DNA of 64,000 nt from Cerioporus squamosus (Eukaryota > Basidiomycota > Agaricomycetes > Polyporales > Polyporaceae). The notes below the pieces were generated by a model. That model was not told where the DNA came from, searched no databases, and was given only the letters and a program-made list of their open reading frames with translations. The stretch is from NCBI GenBank assembly GCA_022592435.1, contig JABYQS010000147.1, positions 31,330-95,329 on the forward strand, in the 5' to 3' direction. Position numbers and translations under genes: made by a program. Below are positions 21,855 through 33,037 of this stretch, piece after piece; positions within the stretch are counted from its first letter, which is position 1, and each line of letters opens with the position of its first letter.

Positions 21855-23192
21855 ATGCCTTCGCAAGTGCTTGTGGATGACTTGCCACTCGAGATCTGGC
21901 AGCAAATCTTCACTCATGCCTGCACCGACGGAGGTTGCACCGGGACTTCCTTGGCGCTTGTCAACAAGTTCTTCCACAGAGCATCCCATCCTACCCGTTT
22001 TCGATCTCTATCCTTCTCCTCCTTGGTGCAAATCGAGGGATTTCTCACATACGTCGCGGTCTATCAACACGACTCAAAACTCCGAATACTCCATCTTCTC
22101 CTTTCCTTTCCCAACGCTATGCCCCCCGAAACATCCTCACAGGATGACGTCGGACCCTCTCAATCGCTCAACGTCTGGTACATCATGCGACAGCAACGCG
22201 AGCATGAGAAGGCAGCATGGGACAGGCGGTTCTTACACCTCATCCCGAGCCTCCTCCAGCTCGCTGCACCCCACCTTGAGACCCTCGCGTTGCTACAATC
22301 TGACGGATTCGCAATTCCGACCATACGGACTGTCCTTCCTCGCTTGCGCGAACTGACACTCCTCGTGGGTATCTCAGTCACGCTAAGCGAGGGGGCATAC
22401 GAACACGAACCCTCATCTGCCCAAACGGTGGGCGGGTGGACGTCTCCCGAGACCGGTTACCCGCACTCCCGGGTGAACACCGTGACCTCCATGTCTGCAT
22501 CCGCACCCGCAACCGCGTCTGCGACAGGCACGGCAACACCTTCCGGGCAAGAGTTATCCTTCTCACCCACCACAGTATCTGCGACATCATCTCTCGGAAA
22601 TTGTCCACACGGCACGCGGTTTCCGGCACTCGAACGCCTGCATCTCGTATGTGGCCGACACCGCGACTGGACGCTGCGCGAGCCGCTCTCGTATCTCATG
22701 CGGCTTGCGCCTGCGCTCACCCACCTGCGCATTTCAAATGCGACGTACACACACGGCCAGGATGGCTCTATCCCGGCATTCTTGCGCGACGCGCTCGGGA
22801 TGCCGAGTGCCCTGCCAGGCAGGTTCGGGGATCATGACGCCATTGGTACCCGGGCCCCGACCTCAAGCTCTGCGCTCCTGCAGTGCCCGCCAGGGTCTGA
22901 AGTTGCACATGCTGCCGGCATGCCGGGGCTGCAGCACGTGGTGCTGCATTCCGTTCCGCCGCCGGACGGAGGGCGGTGTGGCAACACGCACAAGGACTAT
23001 CGTGCGCTCGTGGGCGCGGTGCAGGCGATAGCTGATGCCTGCGAGAGCTCCGAAGATGTGCGTGTGAGATGGGTCGAGGGCGAGCGCATGAGGGGCACGG
23101 ACTGGGGACAGGTGATACGGGCGCAGTGGATGGATAGGATCACGGGCGGGTGCGGGTGTTGGGAAGACGATGGTCTCAAACAGACCGTGTAG
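21855..23192 (+). CDS. F-box protein
   Basis: A single-exon gene of 445 residues. The first 55 residues (VDDLPLEIWQQIFTHACTD, TSLALVNKFFHRASHP, RFRSLSF) form an F-box, which would dock Skp1 in an SCF ubiquitin ligase. The rest has loosely spaced Leu-rich segments (LLQLAAPHLETLALLQS, VLPRLRELTLLVG, RFPALERLHLVCG, LRISNATY), as in the large Agaricomycete F-box/LRR-like families. A Thr/Ser/Ala-rich insert lies at about 210-250. The C-terminal VRVRWVEGERMRGTDWGQVI is common in such proteins. Frame is intact. The substrate cannot be inferred. Confidence 0.8.
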   Translation: MPSQVLVDDLPLEIWQQIFTHACTDGGCTGTSLALVNKFFHRASHPTRFRSLSFSSLVQIEGFLTYVAVYQHDSKLRILHLLLSFPNAMPPETSSQDDVGPSQSLNVWYIMRQQREHEKAAWDRRFLHLIPSLLQLAAPHLETLALLQSDGFAIPTIRTVLPRLRELTLLVGISVTLSEGAYEHEPSSAQTVGGWTSPETGYPHSRVNTVTSMSASAPATASATGTATPSGQELSFSPTTVSATSSLGNCPHGTRFPALERLHLVCGRHRDWTLREPLSYLMRLAPALTHLRISNATYTHGQDGSIPAFLRDALGMPSALPGRFGDHDAIGTRAPTSSSALLQCPPGSEVAHAAGMPGLQHVVLHSVPPPDGGRCGNTHKDYRALVGAVQAIADACESSEDVRVRWVEGERMRGTDWGQVIRAQWMDRITGGCGCWEDDGLKQTV

Positions 23193-24388
23193 GGTTCACC
23201 GGGGATGGGGACGTGTGGTTGTTTGGTTCCAGACAATGATTCTTGGACTGTTCTCTCTGGAATTGTCTTCGCGTCATGCTGTTGATCGCTCTAACATGCT
23301 ATCTGTGATTGCACTGCTCTCGGAGCACAATATAGTCGAAGAGGGACACTGATTGACCGCGGTCTAAGGCGGCTACGCCATTGTGAAACGGTTGGCCACA
23401 GCGTTGATATATCATTACCTCCGGCGTCACAAACGATCACACCACCGCAGTATACCTGGAACACGATGAGTTCAGAACTCGGTAACTTGTGTACGAGCGG
23501 GTGCGAGTGTGTAGACCAGGTCCACCCTCGGGTCCTCTGAGTCGGGAATCGGTCGTGATAGGCCCCTTCAAGGGCCCGGGTTCCGGACTTGCTGCGTACA
23601 ACTTAAGTTCTGCGTACACAAAAAACAGAGAGAATTAACCATGCAAGCAGGTTCTGGGCCAAAGAACCTGCTCAAGCCCTCGGACCAGTTCCATTGTCCG
23701 CCGTTTCATGCGCAATCAGGAACTTGGTCCAATGATACTAGCCGGACACCCGTTTTCCTGGGAGGCTCGGGGAGGGGCCATGAAGCTACGTAGTGTGGAG
23801 ATTCTCGGCAAGGCTGAGCAAATGTTTGCTGAGAGTTTGAGCTTAGTCGCAACTTGGTCCGGGAGAAGCACATCGGACGCAGGTCGTTTCGCAATTTAGC
23901 CAGTTGTTCTCCGGAGGATCACTGATACCTCACAGCCATGAAGCGATCCTGAGGTCCTGCGTCATCATTACGGGGAGCAGAGCAGACACTGCATAGGCGA
24001 CTCCCCGCCGCTTTTCTGTGAGAAAGAAATCGCGCCAGATGAGGTGAAGGGACGCACGATGGATCGGACGTCGACGCGTCTCGCACTGTGCTCATGACCA
24101 AGTCGGCACACGGACCTCCAAAGTTCCGGCTCGTTCGCTGCAGGGTCAGTCGAGCGGACGAGCTCGCTTATAGCCTCAATGAGACGACAGCTTCCCCTAT
24201 ATGTACAACAAAGTAAGGCTCGTCGAACACACGTCCCTCGCCTGCCTTACCTGTCAGAGCTAAAAGTCCGCTACCAGCCCACAGTCCCGTGTCGACCGTT
24301 CAGAATTCGAAGTCAATTTTTGACATGTCATTCGCGGGACAGTGCGGATCGGCAACACAGAAACTGAATGACAGATGCCCGGGGCATA
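23193..24388. other. Intergenic, no gene seen
   Basis: About 1.2 kb between the convergent F-box gene and the kinase-like pseudogene. Only short unsupported frames are present. Confidence 0.5.
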
Positions 24389-25870
24389 TCAGACCTGCAG
24401 CACGCGGCGCACATAACGTAGCACAGTCCGACCAAAGCGGTATCGGAAGATGTACCACAGAACCTTCTCCCCGAGGGATAGCCGTGGCGTCCTGTAGTCT
24501 GCCCAGGTAGCGGCACTCTCGGGGGACAGAAGCAACCAGTACCTCTCTGTATCCTCCAACTCCCAGTTCATCTCTAGGACGACCTGCTCTTGAAGGGTAT
24601 GATCTGGTAATCGGCTGGCCACTTCCTCGAAGTGTGCTAGAGCCTCAGACGTGCTGTAGCGGTCACATACGATATGTGTCGTCATCTTGTCGAATAAGGG
24701 AGCAAGCTCCGGGACGCTGCCCACAACCGTCTGAGGATGTGACAGTGAGAAGTGGACTATGCGGCGGACTCATCAATCTACTCAGCGCGAACTGCATGCG
24801 AAACATGTTCCCCAGACAAGAGACGTCGTATGCCAACGGATCATAGTCGTACGCCCCAAGGCTCGCATCCAACGGTCTGTACGGCGTGCCGGACATGCAG
24901 GACAAATCCACAGGCACACGACACTCACAAAGGGGCGTGTCCAGCGGAAACTGAAGGGAAAGATTGAAGTCATAGAGGCAGAAGAGGACGCGGGAAGTTC
25001 GTCTGTAGTCGGCCAACGTGGTCGCAAACGTTGGACTATAGCGCCGGAGGCAATAGAGGTTGTTCATGATGTTGTGCTCATCGATGTCTTAAGGCCCACG
25101 TTCAGTGAGAGGAAATGAATGCGAAAAGATGACTGAACCAGACGCACACGATGTGCCACTCGTCGGCTGTGCAAGAAGCTCAATCCCTGCCTGAGCTTAG
25201 GTGAGTCGATATCCCGAGAGTCTGAAAGTGCCCCACCGACCTTCAGAGTGCAGTGCACGAATCGCACTACCTGCCCAACGGTCTCTAAGGTCTCCAAGGA
25301 TTGTATTCACCCCAGCCAGCTACACGTCAGACGTCAGCGGATGATCCTCGCACATGGACATCACTCACGTAGGCATGACAACGAACGAGAACCTGTACGG
25401 GGTATCTAGTATAGCTATAGGCGGGAGTACGCCCTGCCAATCAGGTCCGAACGACTTTTCGCATCACAGAAGGTCTTGGTATATGCAATGTTCATCCCTG
25501 TACGTATTCACGAGCTTGATGGTGACATCTCGGGCCTCGACCATGCATGTCTTGAGCCGGAGCGCACTTGAGCTGTCACTTCGTCATGAAGGGGTCCACA
25601 CGTTGCAAAATTCTGCTGAATGACCACTCACATGCTTATTCGGGGGCGCCGAGTTGTTGGCGTCGTCAGCGCAGTGTTCTGCATATGGCAACGGTGCAGC
25701 ACATGTCGCGGCAGGAGGACACCATTGCTGCTCGGACATATACTCATATATGCGGGTTGGGTGAAGATAGAACCCGCGAGCTGCCAGCCAGTCACGGCAA
25801 GCTGACCAGAAGGGCCACATGTCGTGCCATGACGGGAAGTCATCCTCTCTCCTGTAGAAGGAGTTAACAT
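24389..25870 (-). pseudogene. Decayed kinase-like gene of an Agaricomycete family
   Basis: Read on the minus strand, pieces of a protein kinase-like fold appear in order but in several frames: DFPSWHDMWPFWSACRDWLA, ARDVTIKLVNTYRDEH (the VxxK strand), GVLPPIAILDTPYRFSFVV, ETVGQVVRFVHCTLK, LRQGLSFLHSRRVAHR plus IDEHNIM (catalytic loop), YDFNLSLQF (DFG position), YRPLDASLGAYDYDPLAYDV and PELAPLFDKMTTHIV. A TGA (25466-25464) interrupts the frame before CEKSFGPDWQG. Frame is also lost before ETVGQVV and at the catalytic loop, where one missing G would separate HR from DIDEHN. Several lesions, including a true stop, indicate a pseudogene, although sequence errors may add to the count. Confidence 0.65.
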
Positions 25871-26361
25871 CTTCTAAGGGAAGCTGTTGAATCGCTCCTC
25901 GTCAGCCTTGTTGATCGTGGACAGCTCGAAGTTCGAACTATAAACCATTGGATCGCTCCTGGAAGAATATCGGCGTCGTCGTCGTCTGTCACCGTGCCAC
26001 ATGCGGCGGGGAGGATATGAACATGGTTCAACGTTCAACTACAACGCAGGCACTTTGACCACGTGGCAACACCGCCACCTCTTCGAGACGAGAGGACCGA
26101 CCCGGAAGACACGCCAGCGGCCATAATGATAAACAGAGGTCGTATGATGTTACACGCTCGACCAGCACCGGTAAGTACAGGCAAGCCTTGGTTAGCTATA
26201 CTCTACAGCAACTCGATGAGCGTCCGGAACTTGGCAAAATACCCATCTTCGCGTACACAAAGACGAGTATGTGGATGCGACGATGGCATATAGAGCGCGC
26301 AGTCTCTCCGGGTAAAACCTGGAGCAACGGGTCAAGTGTTTCGTCACGTAGCCTTTCGGGA
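25871..26361. other. Gap downstream of MND1, no gene seen
   Basis: This covers the 3' flank of MND1 and the head of the kinase-like pseudogene. A plus-strand frame (26188-26481) overlaps the MND1 3' end and has no recognisable content. Confidence 0.4.
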
Positions 26362-27432
26362 TCATGGATTGATGTCCTCATACTCTTCGTCGATCCCGAG
26401 ATACGTCCTGATGTCCGACGCGGACACGCCGTTCTGACGTGTGAAGTGGGAGAGCAACATGATGTAGTTGTCTACGCATAAGCAGCGTTAGCAAAACCCT
26501 CCTATGCATTCTTGGGTTATAACCTACCAGTCCAACGTACGGCAGCCTCCTTCGCAAGGACCAGCGCGCGCCGCTTCTCCTCGAGCTTCACAGGATCGCA
26601 GGCGCCATACGCAGCCAACTCGCCTTCTAGCTGGGTGAACTCCTTCTTCAATACTGAGAGCTCCTCCAGAGCGCGCGCGCGTTCGTCCTGAATCACTATT
26701 AGGCGACTGGTGTGCGGCATCATACAGTGCCAACTCACACTTTCAGGCCTTGATGCCTTCTCAGCTTCCAGAGCGGAACGAAGGTCTGTGACCTGGTTCT
26801 GCAACGTCGTCTGTTGCTCCTTGATGATGGCGAGACGATTCTGCATCTGCATTTCGCCATCAGTCAAGCACAGGTGAAGGGCCTCGTCCCGATACATGCG
26901 ATTGCGCCCCGTTGTGATGGGAAGCTCCAAAAGACTGAGTATATGCGCATATAGTCAGTCATAACTCTGTACCGGAACCTGCCACTCACAATTCGACGAC
27001 CCGATCTTGTCCATCTGCACGAGGCCGTCGTCGACCAGTGACTGTAACACTTCCTTCACCGACTGCGACACTAATGTCCGGGGGCGTTGTGGACGTGATT
27101 GTTCTGGAGACGAGGGAACGCACCGATCCCCTTCATCTTCGGAGCCATTTTCTCCAACTCCTTGAGCTAGGGCAGCACCACGCGGTCAATACGCGCATAT
27201 ATGCTGCTCCCCAGCTTCCGGGGCCGCATGCAGGCCTACCTGAAAGAAATCCTTCTGTATCTAACATGAGACGATCGCGTATGGGTGGCCGCACTGGCTA
27301 ACACTCACCGTCTCATGGAATATCTCGACCAGCTTGACCCGCTTCTCTTCTGCCGAGAGTCCTCGAGGAGCCTTGCAACGTACTCGAGGTCAGCATGATG
27401 TGCGCATGCAAGAACTTGGCTTGACGCACCAT
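26362..27432 (-). CDS. MND1: Meiotic recombination protein Mnd1, one apparent frameshift
   Basis: Partner of Hop2; the heterodimer stimulates Dmc1/Rad51 strand exchange in meiosis. Exon 1 is just the ATG (27432-27430) followed by GTGCGT. Exon 2 (27371-27309) gives APRGLSAEEKRVKLVEIFHE. Further exons give KDFFQ, LKELEKMAPKMKGI, then SQSVKEVLQSLVDDGLVQM, DKIGSSN, FFWSFPSQ (winged helix), a coiled coil (MQNRLAIIKEQQTTLQNQV, ARALEELSVLKKEFTQLEGE), the signature LVLAKEAAVRWTD, and NYIMLLSHFTRQNGV to the TGA at 26364-26362. One base appears missing in the CCCC run at 26907-26910: an extra G on the coding strand joins FPSQRGRNRMYRDE in frame. The protein is about 210 residues, the usual Mnd1 size. 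Confidence 0.88.
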
Positions 27433-28629
27433 ATGGTCAATAGAGCGGAAATGCAGAGGATGTAGGATTCGCGTATGGGGGGAAGGAGAGACCTGGAAGA
27501 GACGAAGGAGAGATCCGCTGGGGGCTCCTCTTCCGGTGACCACCACCACCTTTTCTTTCCCACGGCCGTTGCAATAGGAGCAGCTACGGCGTGGTGAACT
27601 ACTATGTGGAACGAAGTCACGGAAGTTTTTTCTAGCGTAGAAGGCGCGATATAATTGACACAGGGTGCAGAGTTTGAAACTCACGAAGCCGAGGGCATGC
27701 ACGGCTGTAAGGAAAAGGGCCTGAGGCGACAGAGTGACGCCAAAGGAGAAAGGAGCCCCTGACGATCCCATTTATCGATGCGGCACACACACACTGGCTT
27801 TGCGAGGCGACTAGAAACGAGGAGATCCAGAAGTCTTGGTCTTCTGGCACGCCCTACAGCCCCAGCGAGGCGTAGGGGTCCGCTGGCAAGCTCGAAGATA
27901 GACGCTCTCTTGATAAGATAACCTGAACACGGGCGCCGGTGACGTCCCTGCAATGACGCAAATCTCCCCCTGGTGGCAGGTGGCAGTGCCCCCGATGGCA
28001 GGGTAGTAGAGCTGACCTGGGAGTTTTGGCGGGCAAGGCTCCCGTAGGATGAGAGCCCTCCGACGTGACGCGATGAAACCTAGGTCTGAGGACGTGTTTT
28101 CTTTCCGGCGAGAGATGGGTGCGCGACAACGGGTGTTTGATGAACCGGAATGTGAGGCGAGCATCAACTTAGTGAATGGAGGGTGCAGAGGCTTTTCAGA
28201 GTACTTACGGCGGCCGGTACTTTGAGGGAGTGGTGATGCCAAGATACTGGGAGACATAGCAAGTTAGACCGTCGCCATTTCTTTGGTCCGCCGCTTCCCT
28301 CGAGTGGAGAATATGGATCGGCGGGAAAGGCTGAACCGATTTGCAATCAGCCATGATAAGAATGTGGGAGACGGCCGACGTGCGTGTGCGAATCTGATAG
28401 CACTCTTGTATATAGGCAGGCTAGAACGGCTAGGACTAATTCGGGACCGCTCATGGACGTTCTGGCATTGGCAACATCCTCACTATCCCTAACTACCACA
28501 ACCGCTCAGTGCAAACGCTCATTACTCTATTTAAGACGACGACGAAGAAACGCCACGATGCCACGTCTCACACCACTACACCCCTAACACCCTACCCTCT
28601 TACCCTAATCACCGCTGCCACAAGCAAGG
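27433..28629. other. Unresolved region upstream of MND1
   Basis: Minus-strand frames at 27771-27390 could form a small gene: MGSSGAPFSFGVTLSPQALF, a possible intron, then SFHIVVHHAVAAPIATAVGK, a membrane-like stretch. The junction needs an extra base to stay in frame, and the end overlaps the MND1 start, so I do not call it. Around 28,490-28,612 the plus strand has scattered CCCTAA-like units and CTCTATTTAAG at about 28,526, a possible promoter for the following ORF. Confidence 0.3.
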
Positions 28630-29307
28630 ATGTCCCAACCATCCTCGCGCAACAGCAGAGTAGACGAAGGCCCAGTCGTACGGCCAAGCGGAGGGGGGGC
28701 GGATGTAGAAGCTGTGGTCTACGCATGGTGGGCTGGCTATGGGAAGGAACATGGGAGGACGGATGGTCCTAGACGCATGGAACACGTCTACGTCTCCAGG
28801 TTGAAGCCGACGAAACCCTTGGAGATCGGTATGCGAGTGGCGTTGGTGGCGATGGCAAACAGGAGGAAGGCGGCGGAAGGAGAGTCCTTGGAATACTACG
28901 AGCCCTACGACCCGCACGTCGTAGGGGTAGTGGATGGAATAAAACAGCTGACGGGGACATGGGTGAGGATGACGATACGCAATAGCTGCAGAGGAAATAC
29001 GGTCGGGCGAGTAATCCTCGATGTCCCGCACCTGCCTGGCGTAACGGTCCAGCGCGCGTGGATGGCTGTCGGCGGGGTACTCCGAGAGTGGATTGGCGAG
29101 ACGCCGATCGGTGACCTCGGGCGTGTAGCGAGGACTGGCAATGCGGGATGGTGCGGCGCGGACAGATGCGGCCTAGCGAGTCTGGTCGGCCAGGGGGGAA
29201 AAAGTTTCCGGGCGAGACCGGCGAAGGGAGGCGAGAAGATTGAGCGGGACGAATCGGAAGGGGAGCTCCGGCTCCACCTGTGGCTGAGATACGAGGACTA
29301 TGACTAA
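28630..29307 (+). CDS. 225-aa orphan ORF upstream of the LINE
   Basis: An intact frame starting MSQPSSRNSRVDEGPVVRPS. The middle looks folded: YAWWAGYGKEHGRTDGPRRM, HVYVSRLKPTKPLEIGMRVA, YYEPYDPHVVGVVDGIKQLT, TWVRMTIRNSCRGNTVGRVI and LPGVTVQRAWMAVGGVLREW. The C-terminus is Gly/Lys/Glu-rich and ends LHLWLRYEDYD. It contains no intron, unlike the host genes around it, and its Arg/Gly/Glu-rich style resembles LINE ORF1 downstream. It could be an extra 5' ORF of the retrotransposon or a separate gene. I do not recognise any domain. Confidence 0.5.
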   Translation: MSQPSSRNSRVDEGPVVRPSGGGADVEAVVYAWWAGYGKEHGRTDGPRRMEHVYVSRLKPTKPLEIGMRVALVAMANRRKAAEGESLEYYEPYDPHVVGVVDGIKQLTGTWVRMTIRNSCRGNTVGRVILDVPHLPGVTVQRAWMAVGGVLREWIGETPIGDLGRVARTGNAGWCGADRCGLASLVGQGGKSFRARPAKGGEKIERDESEGELRLHLWLRYEDYD

Positions 29308-30271
29308 TGCGCATACGCGGTTGTAGGTCAGACTCACATACCTGCCGGGATGCATGCCTGGAAGCTCTGAGACGACGCCTCGCGTCCGGCATGAATGCAA
29401 TGGTAAAGCTGGAGAAAGGTCAACACCCCATAAGCATGCCAGAAGAGGAGGGCGCACGAGACCCACCCTGGGGACGAACGGCGCAGGGAGGCGAACCATT
29501 TTGAGGAGTTGGAGGAACGATAGCGTACCTGCTGAGCGGGACGTGATGCCGGCCGTTACGCTCGAAGGACGAGGCCTAGAGTAGGTGACAGGGCAGGGAA
29601 GCGAACGCTAGAATACCTGTCAGTCAATCGCAGGGCAGTGCTGAGAGATACGTACGCGCGGAAGAGACAGGAAGTGCGACGAAGCGCCAAGATCATGGGC
29701 ATGCCGATGATGAGACAAACAAAGGTAGGAGGATGGAAGTGTGGTGGCAGGAGAGTATGCGCAGAGGAACAAACGAGGGAGACGTGAGGCTGAAAGGAAC
29801 GGACGGGTGAGAAGGAAGAGCCAGAGATGCGCGTACTGGCGGCGTATTGAGAGAAGGCTTACTGTATAAGGAGAATTGTTGATGGAATTAGACGCTGCCC
29901 AAGCTGGGAAAAACAATACCTCAAGCACGCGCGCTTTGGTAACCTCTACCTAGTACACGACAATGCGGACACGAGCAACGCCTACCGACACACGTCAGCG
30001 GTCAAAACGAAGACAGCGGCCGCATACGATGAAGGGGCGCATGAAGTTTGGGGGGAGGATTAAACCGAGAAGGAGATATGGGGGGCGATGGGGTACGCAT
30101 AAGGTCCCGAGGTCAGTTCAACCCATCCCTCCCGTCTCCCCTGCTCTCTCCTGCACTATCCTCTCCCCTGTGTCCCTCTGGTCGTCTTAGACCCTGCAGA
30201 CGCCTCTCCCCTCTCTCCTGCTTGAAACGCCGAACATCGAACGGCTCCCGAAACACCGGTACACCGGCGAG
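29308..30271. other. Spacer before LINE ORF1
   Basis: 964 bases with no convincing gene. The last 160 bases are pyrimidine-rich (CTCCCC/CTCTCC repeats, about 30120-30215). It may be the 5' untranslated region of the LINE; its true 5' end was not found. Confidence 0.4.
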
Positions 30272-33037
30272 ATGTCGGTGAGTAGAGGGCGACAATTGAG
30301 GCTCCCAACGGAGCGGGAGAGGATGGAGGCTGACGCGCCGGGACGATTACTGGTGCGCGATACGCAGCAACCTCAGCAGCGTTATGAGAGCGAGGTTCCG
30401 GTGGCAACAGAAGACGAGTCGACTCTGAAGGGTTCCCCAGGAACGGGCAGGCCGCTGCAGGACACCGGTCCTCAGGTGAGTAACATCTATGTCGGCAGAC
30501 GGCGAGAGACCGACGGAGCGCAGAGCACGCAGAGCGACGACTCCCTCCCCCCAAGTTCTCCAATAAACGTGTCCTTCACGGACGACGAGGAAACGGGCGC
30601 GACATGTGGTAGAATGCCTGACACTCCGAAGAGTTTCGACAGCGCCCCTTTCTGGGAAGCCGTAGGCTCGGCTCCAAGGGTGCACGCTGGACCGGCTGCC
30701 GTCCTCTTCGACGATCACGAGTCGTTGGCGTACGAGGACGGCGAAGTCGAGGAGCCCGGGCACAGTGCATGGGGCCCGCCATCGAACCAGGAGCAAAATT
30801 GTCAGGCGTCCGATATGCGCGGCACCACGGATGGCGAGCGCCGCGAATATGTTTTGGGTGAGCACTCGGCGACTTCCTATGTCCCTCACTCCGTGCCGAC
30901 CGCGTCCAAGCGGCAATGGACGGGTTCCCCCGTCTCTGAAGAGCTCAATAGGTCGAGCCGACGGCCTAGACGTGATGCTAGCGACGTGCACCAAAAAGCT
31001 TTCCGCCTTCCGCCGATCCAGGAGATGATGAATCCGTGGGGCGGGATGGGCAACGTGGGCGGACTTAGTTTTAGATTCAAGCATCCTGTAGCCGTCTCCA
31101 CTCCACAGCGTGTAGTGTCCGCGCAAAGCACCGTCTCCAGTTCGAGTGGCTATGCGAACATGTCAGGCCAGCCTCCTACTCCGTTCAACTTCAGCTCGAG
31201 CCCCCAGGAAGGCGGAAGAACCCCCCGACATGGACGCGAACAGGTGTACAGAAGCGGCCCTAGGTCGGATCTATCCAACGTCGCATACGCCCCGCTCTCG
31301 AGCAGGATGGAGAGCCAGGACGCGTCGGGCCTTCTCGACCCTGTCGACAGACGTGAACGGGCGGACAGGAATCTCCACGACATCCTAACGGACCCCGAGC
31401 CGGCGAAATCCTACTCCTCGAAGATCCGCTCCGGACACGAAACCGCTCGGTGGCCGGGCGGATACGCTCCGAGTCTCATGGGTTCCAGGCGAGGTGACGA
31501 TGAAAATGGGCGGAGGCCGGCGGTGGACGGCCTGGGAGAGCTTGGTGAACGGGATGCGAGCGAAGGAGCAGGTTCCTTTTTCTCGGCGATCCCCAACACT
31601 AAAGCGTGGGCGCACAAGACGCGGATCTGGGGCCAGTCTGGTGGCGAACCTGTCCGCGTAGACGACGAGGGGATGAATGTGGTGGCTGACGAGGACGATC
31701 GGCGCGAGTACCTGAATGGCGGACACGAGGAGCATAGTCGGGCAAGCGATCAGGTCCGGGCGCGCACGGAGGCGTATGTCCGCAGGGGATACGGGGCGAG
31801 TGAGCACGACTGGCGCGTCGAGGACGAGCCGGAGGGAGGCCCCGATGGATGGAACACCGGCTACGAAGACTACGGGGCGGTTCCTTCAGCGATGGCCGCA
31901 GACGAGGAGACGGAGGACACACCGGTGCTGCTGGACACTCCGATGGACAGCAAGTGGCTGACCCACTTCGACGACCCCGAGACAATTGTCGGAGGTCAGT
32001 CTGGCGAATGGACGAGGGTCATCTGGAAGGACAGGAAGCCTATCGTCCTCTTCACGGTTTTTAACTACAAGTACACGAAGGACGGAGCGGTAAACCGTCA
32101 CATCGAATCGTCGGTAACTGGTCTCACGACGCACCTAACCGGGGAGTCGAAGATCTATGTGATCCCGCCCGACCTGGACTGGCGTTACACGATCAAACCC
32201 AGAGACCTGCCCTTCGTATGGGCGATCCGCGGACTGACTGAGGCGGGCGCGAAAACGATGACTGGCCTACGCGCGGTCTCTACAAAGGCGGTCTCGATCA
32301 TCACCTACCCGAGAGTCCTCGGCAACCCGCGCTGGGTCTGCGGACTAGTAGGCTTCATGAGGCCCGACATCGACACTATCCGCGCGGCGGTCCTACACGT
32401 CCTGCGCTCGGAACACATGGTACGACGTCTGGAGGAACTCACTAGGTCGAGCAGGCAACTCGAGGGCATCCCGCAGGACCGTCGCGTCGAGTACGTTATC
32501 AGCTCCCTCAGGATCAAGATCGCGGCTGCTGAAGACGAGGAATTTGTGGCGAACGTCTATGTTTTCCCTCCCACGGACGATCTTGGGCGATGGAGGGAGT
32601 GGGCTGCGGAAATGAGGTCGTGCCGCTTCAATATTTTCCTGAACGGTACCGGCACGGCCAGGAAGATCTTCTGGTGCGCTGGGTGCCGAGGCGTCGATCA
32701 CGAGGCAGGCGAGTGCCCTTTCCCGAAGATGGCAGGATGGAAGGGCCCTGCGGCGGGCGAACGGTCGCACACGCGCGGCCTGATTGGTAAAACGAGGAGA
32801 GGAGGGATGAGTGGAGGCAGGGAGGACCTCTACCAAGGCGCAGGTACGTACGCGAGCGGAGGCGGACGAGGCCGGGGCGCAGGAGGCACCTGGGAGCACG
32901 AAAATGGCAGAGGCCGCGGAAGCGGGAGCCAGCGGGGAGGCGTCGCACGCGGTGCGTGGCAGAACAGAACACCGTCGCGAGGATGGACGCCTCGGGGCTT
33001 TGGACGTGGCGGAGGCAGCTCGGGTAGGAGGTACTAA
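30272..33037 (+). CDS. LINE ORF1, gag-like nucleic-acid-binding protein
   Basis: 921 residues, intronless. The first 540 are Gly/Arg/Ser-rich and probably disordered. Residues about 560-790 form the conserved basidiomycete LINE gag-like domain (SKWLTHFDDPETIVGGQSGE, IVLFTVFNYKYTKDGAVNR, IYVIPPDLDWRYTIKPRDLP, ITYPRVLGNPRWVCGLVGF). A single zinc knuckle, CAGCRGVDHEAGEC, fits CX2CX4HX4C exactly at about residue 806. An RGG-rich tail (GGGRGRGAGGTWEHENGRGR) follows. It should coat LINE RNA in the ribonucleoprotein. The start used is the first ATG after the pyrimidine-rich leader. Confidence 0.85.
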   Translation: MSVSRGRQLRLPTERERMEADAPGRLLVRDTQQPQQRYESEVPVATEDESTLKGSPGTGRPLQDTGPQVSNIYVGRRRETDGAQSTQSDDSLPPSSPINVSFTDDEETGATCGRMPDTPKSFDSAPFWEAVGSAPRVHAGPAAVLFDDHESLAYEDGEVEEPGHSAWGPPSNQEQNCQASDMRGTTDGERREYVLGEHSATSYVPHSVPTASKRQWTGSPVSEELNRSSRRPRRDASDVHQKAFRLPPIQEMMNPWGGMGNVGGLSFRFKHPVAVSTPQRVVSAQSTVSSSSGYANMSGQPPTPFNFSSSPQEGGRTPRHGREQVYRSGPRSDLSNVAYAPLSSRMESQDASGLLDPVDRRERADRNLHDILTDPEPAKSYSSKIRSGHETARWPGGYAPSLMGSRRGDDENGRRPAVDGLGELGERDASEGAGSFFSAIPNTKAWAHKTRIWGQSGGEPVRVDDEGMNVVADEDDRREYLNGGHEEHSRASDQVRARTEAYVRRGYGASEHDWRVEDEPEGGPDGWNTGYEDYGAVPSAMAADEETEDTPVLLDTPMDSKWLTHFDDPETIVGGQSGEWTRVIWKDRKPIVLFTVFNYKYTKDGAVNRHIESSVTGLTTHLTGESKIYVIPPDLDWRYTIKPRDLPFVWAIRGLTEAGAKTMTGLRAVSTKAVSIITYPRVLGNPRWVCGLVGFMRPDIDTIRAAVLHVLRSEHMVRRLEELTRSSRQLEGIPQDRRVEYVISSLRIKIAAAEDEEFVANVYVFPPTDDLGRWREWAAEMRSCRFNIFLNGTGTARKIFWCAGCRGVDHEAGECPFPKMAGWKGPAAGERSHTRGLIGKTRRGGMSGGREDLYQGAGTYASGGGRGRGAGGTWEHENGRGRGSGSQRGGVARGAWQNRTPSRGWTPRGFGRGGGSSGRRY

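Noticed and set aside
28266..28273. AGACCGTC, also present just after the LINE (about 38982), as a target-site duplication
   Set aside because: The second copy is separated from the A-tail by about 13 unmatched bases, and 8-mers recur by chance at this scale.
28490..28612. CCCTAA-like units that could be interstitial telomere repeat
   Set aside because: The units are irregular and broken by CT-rich sequence; there is no uninterrupted tandem array.
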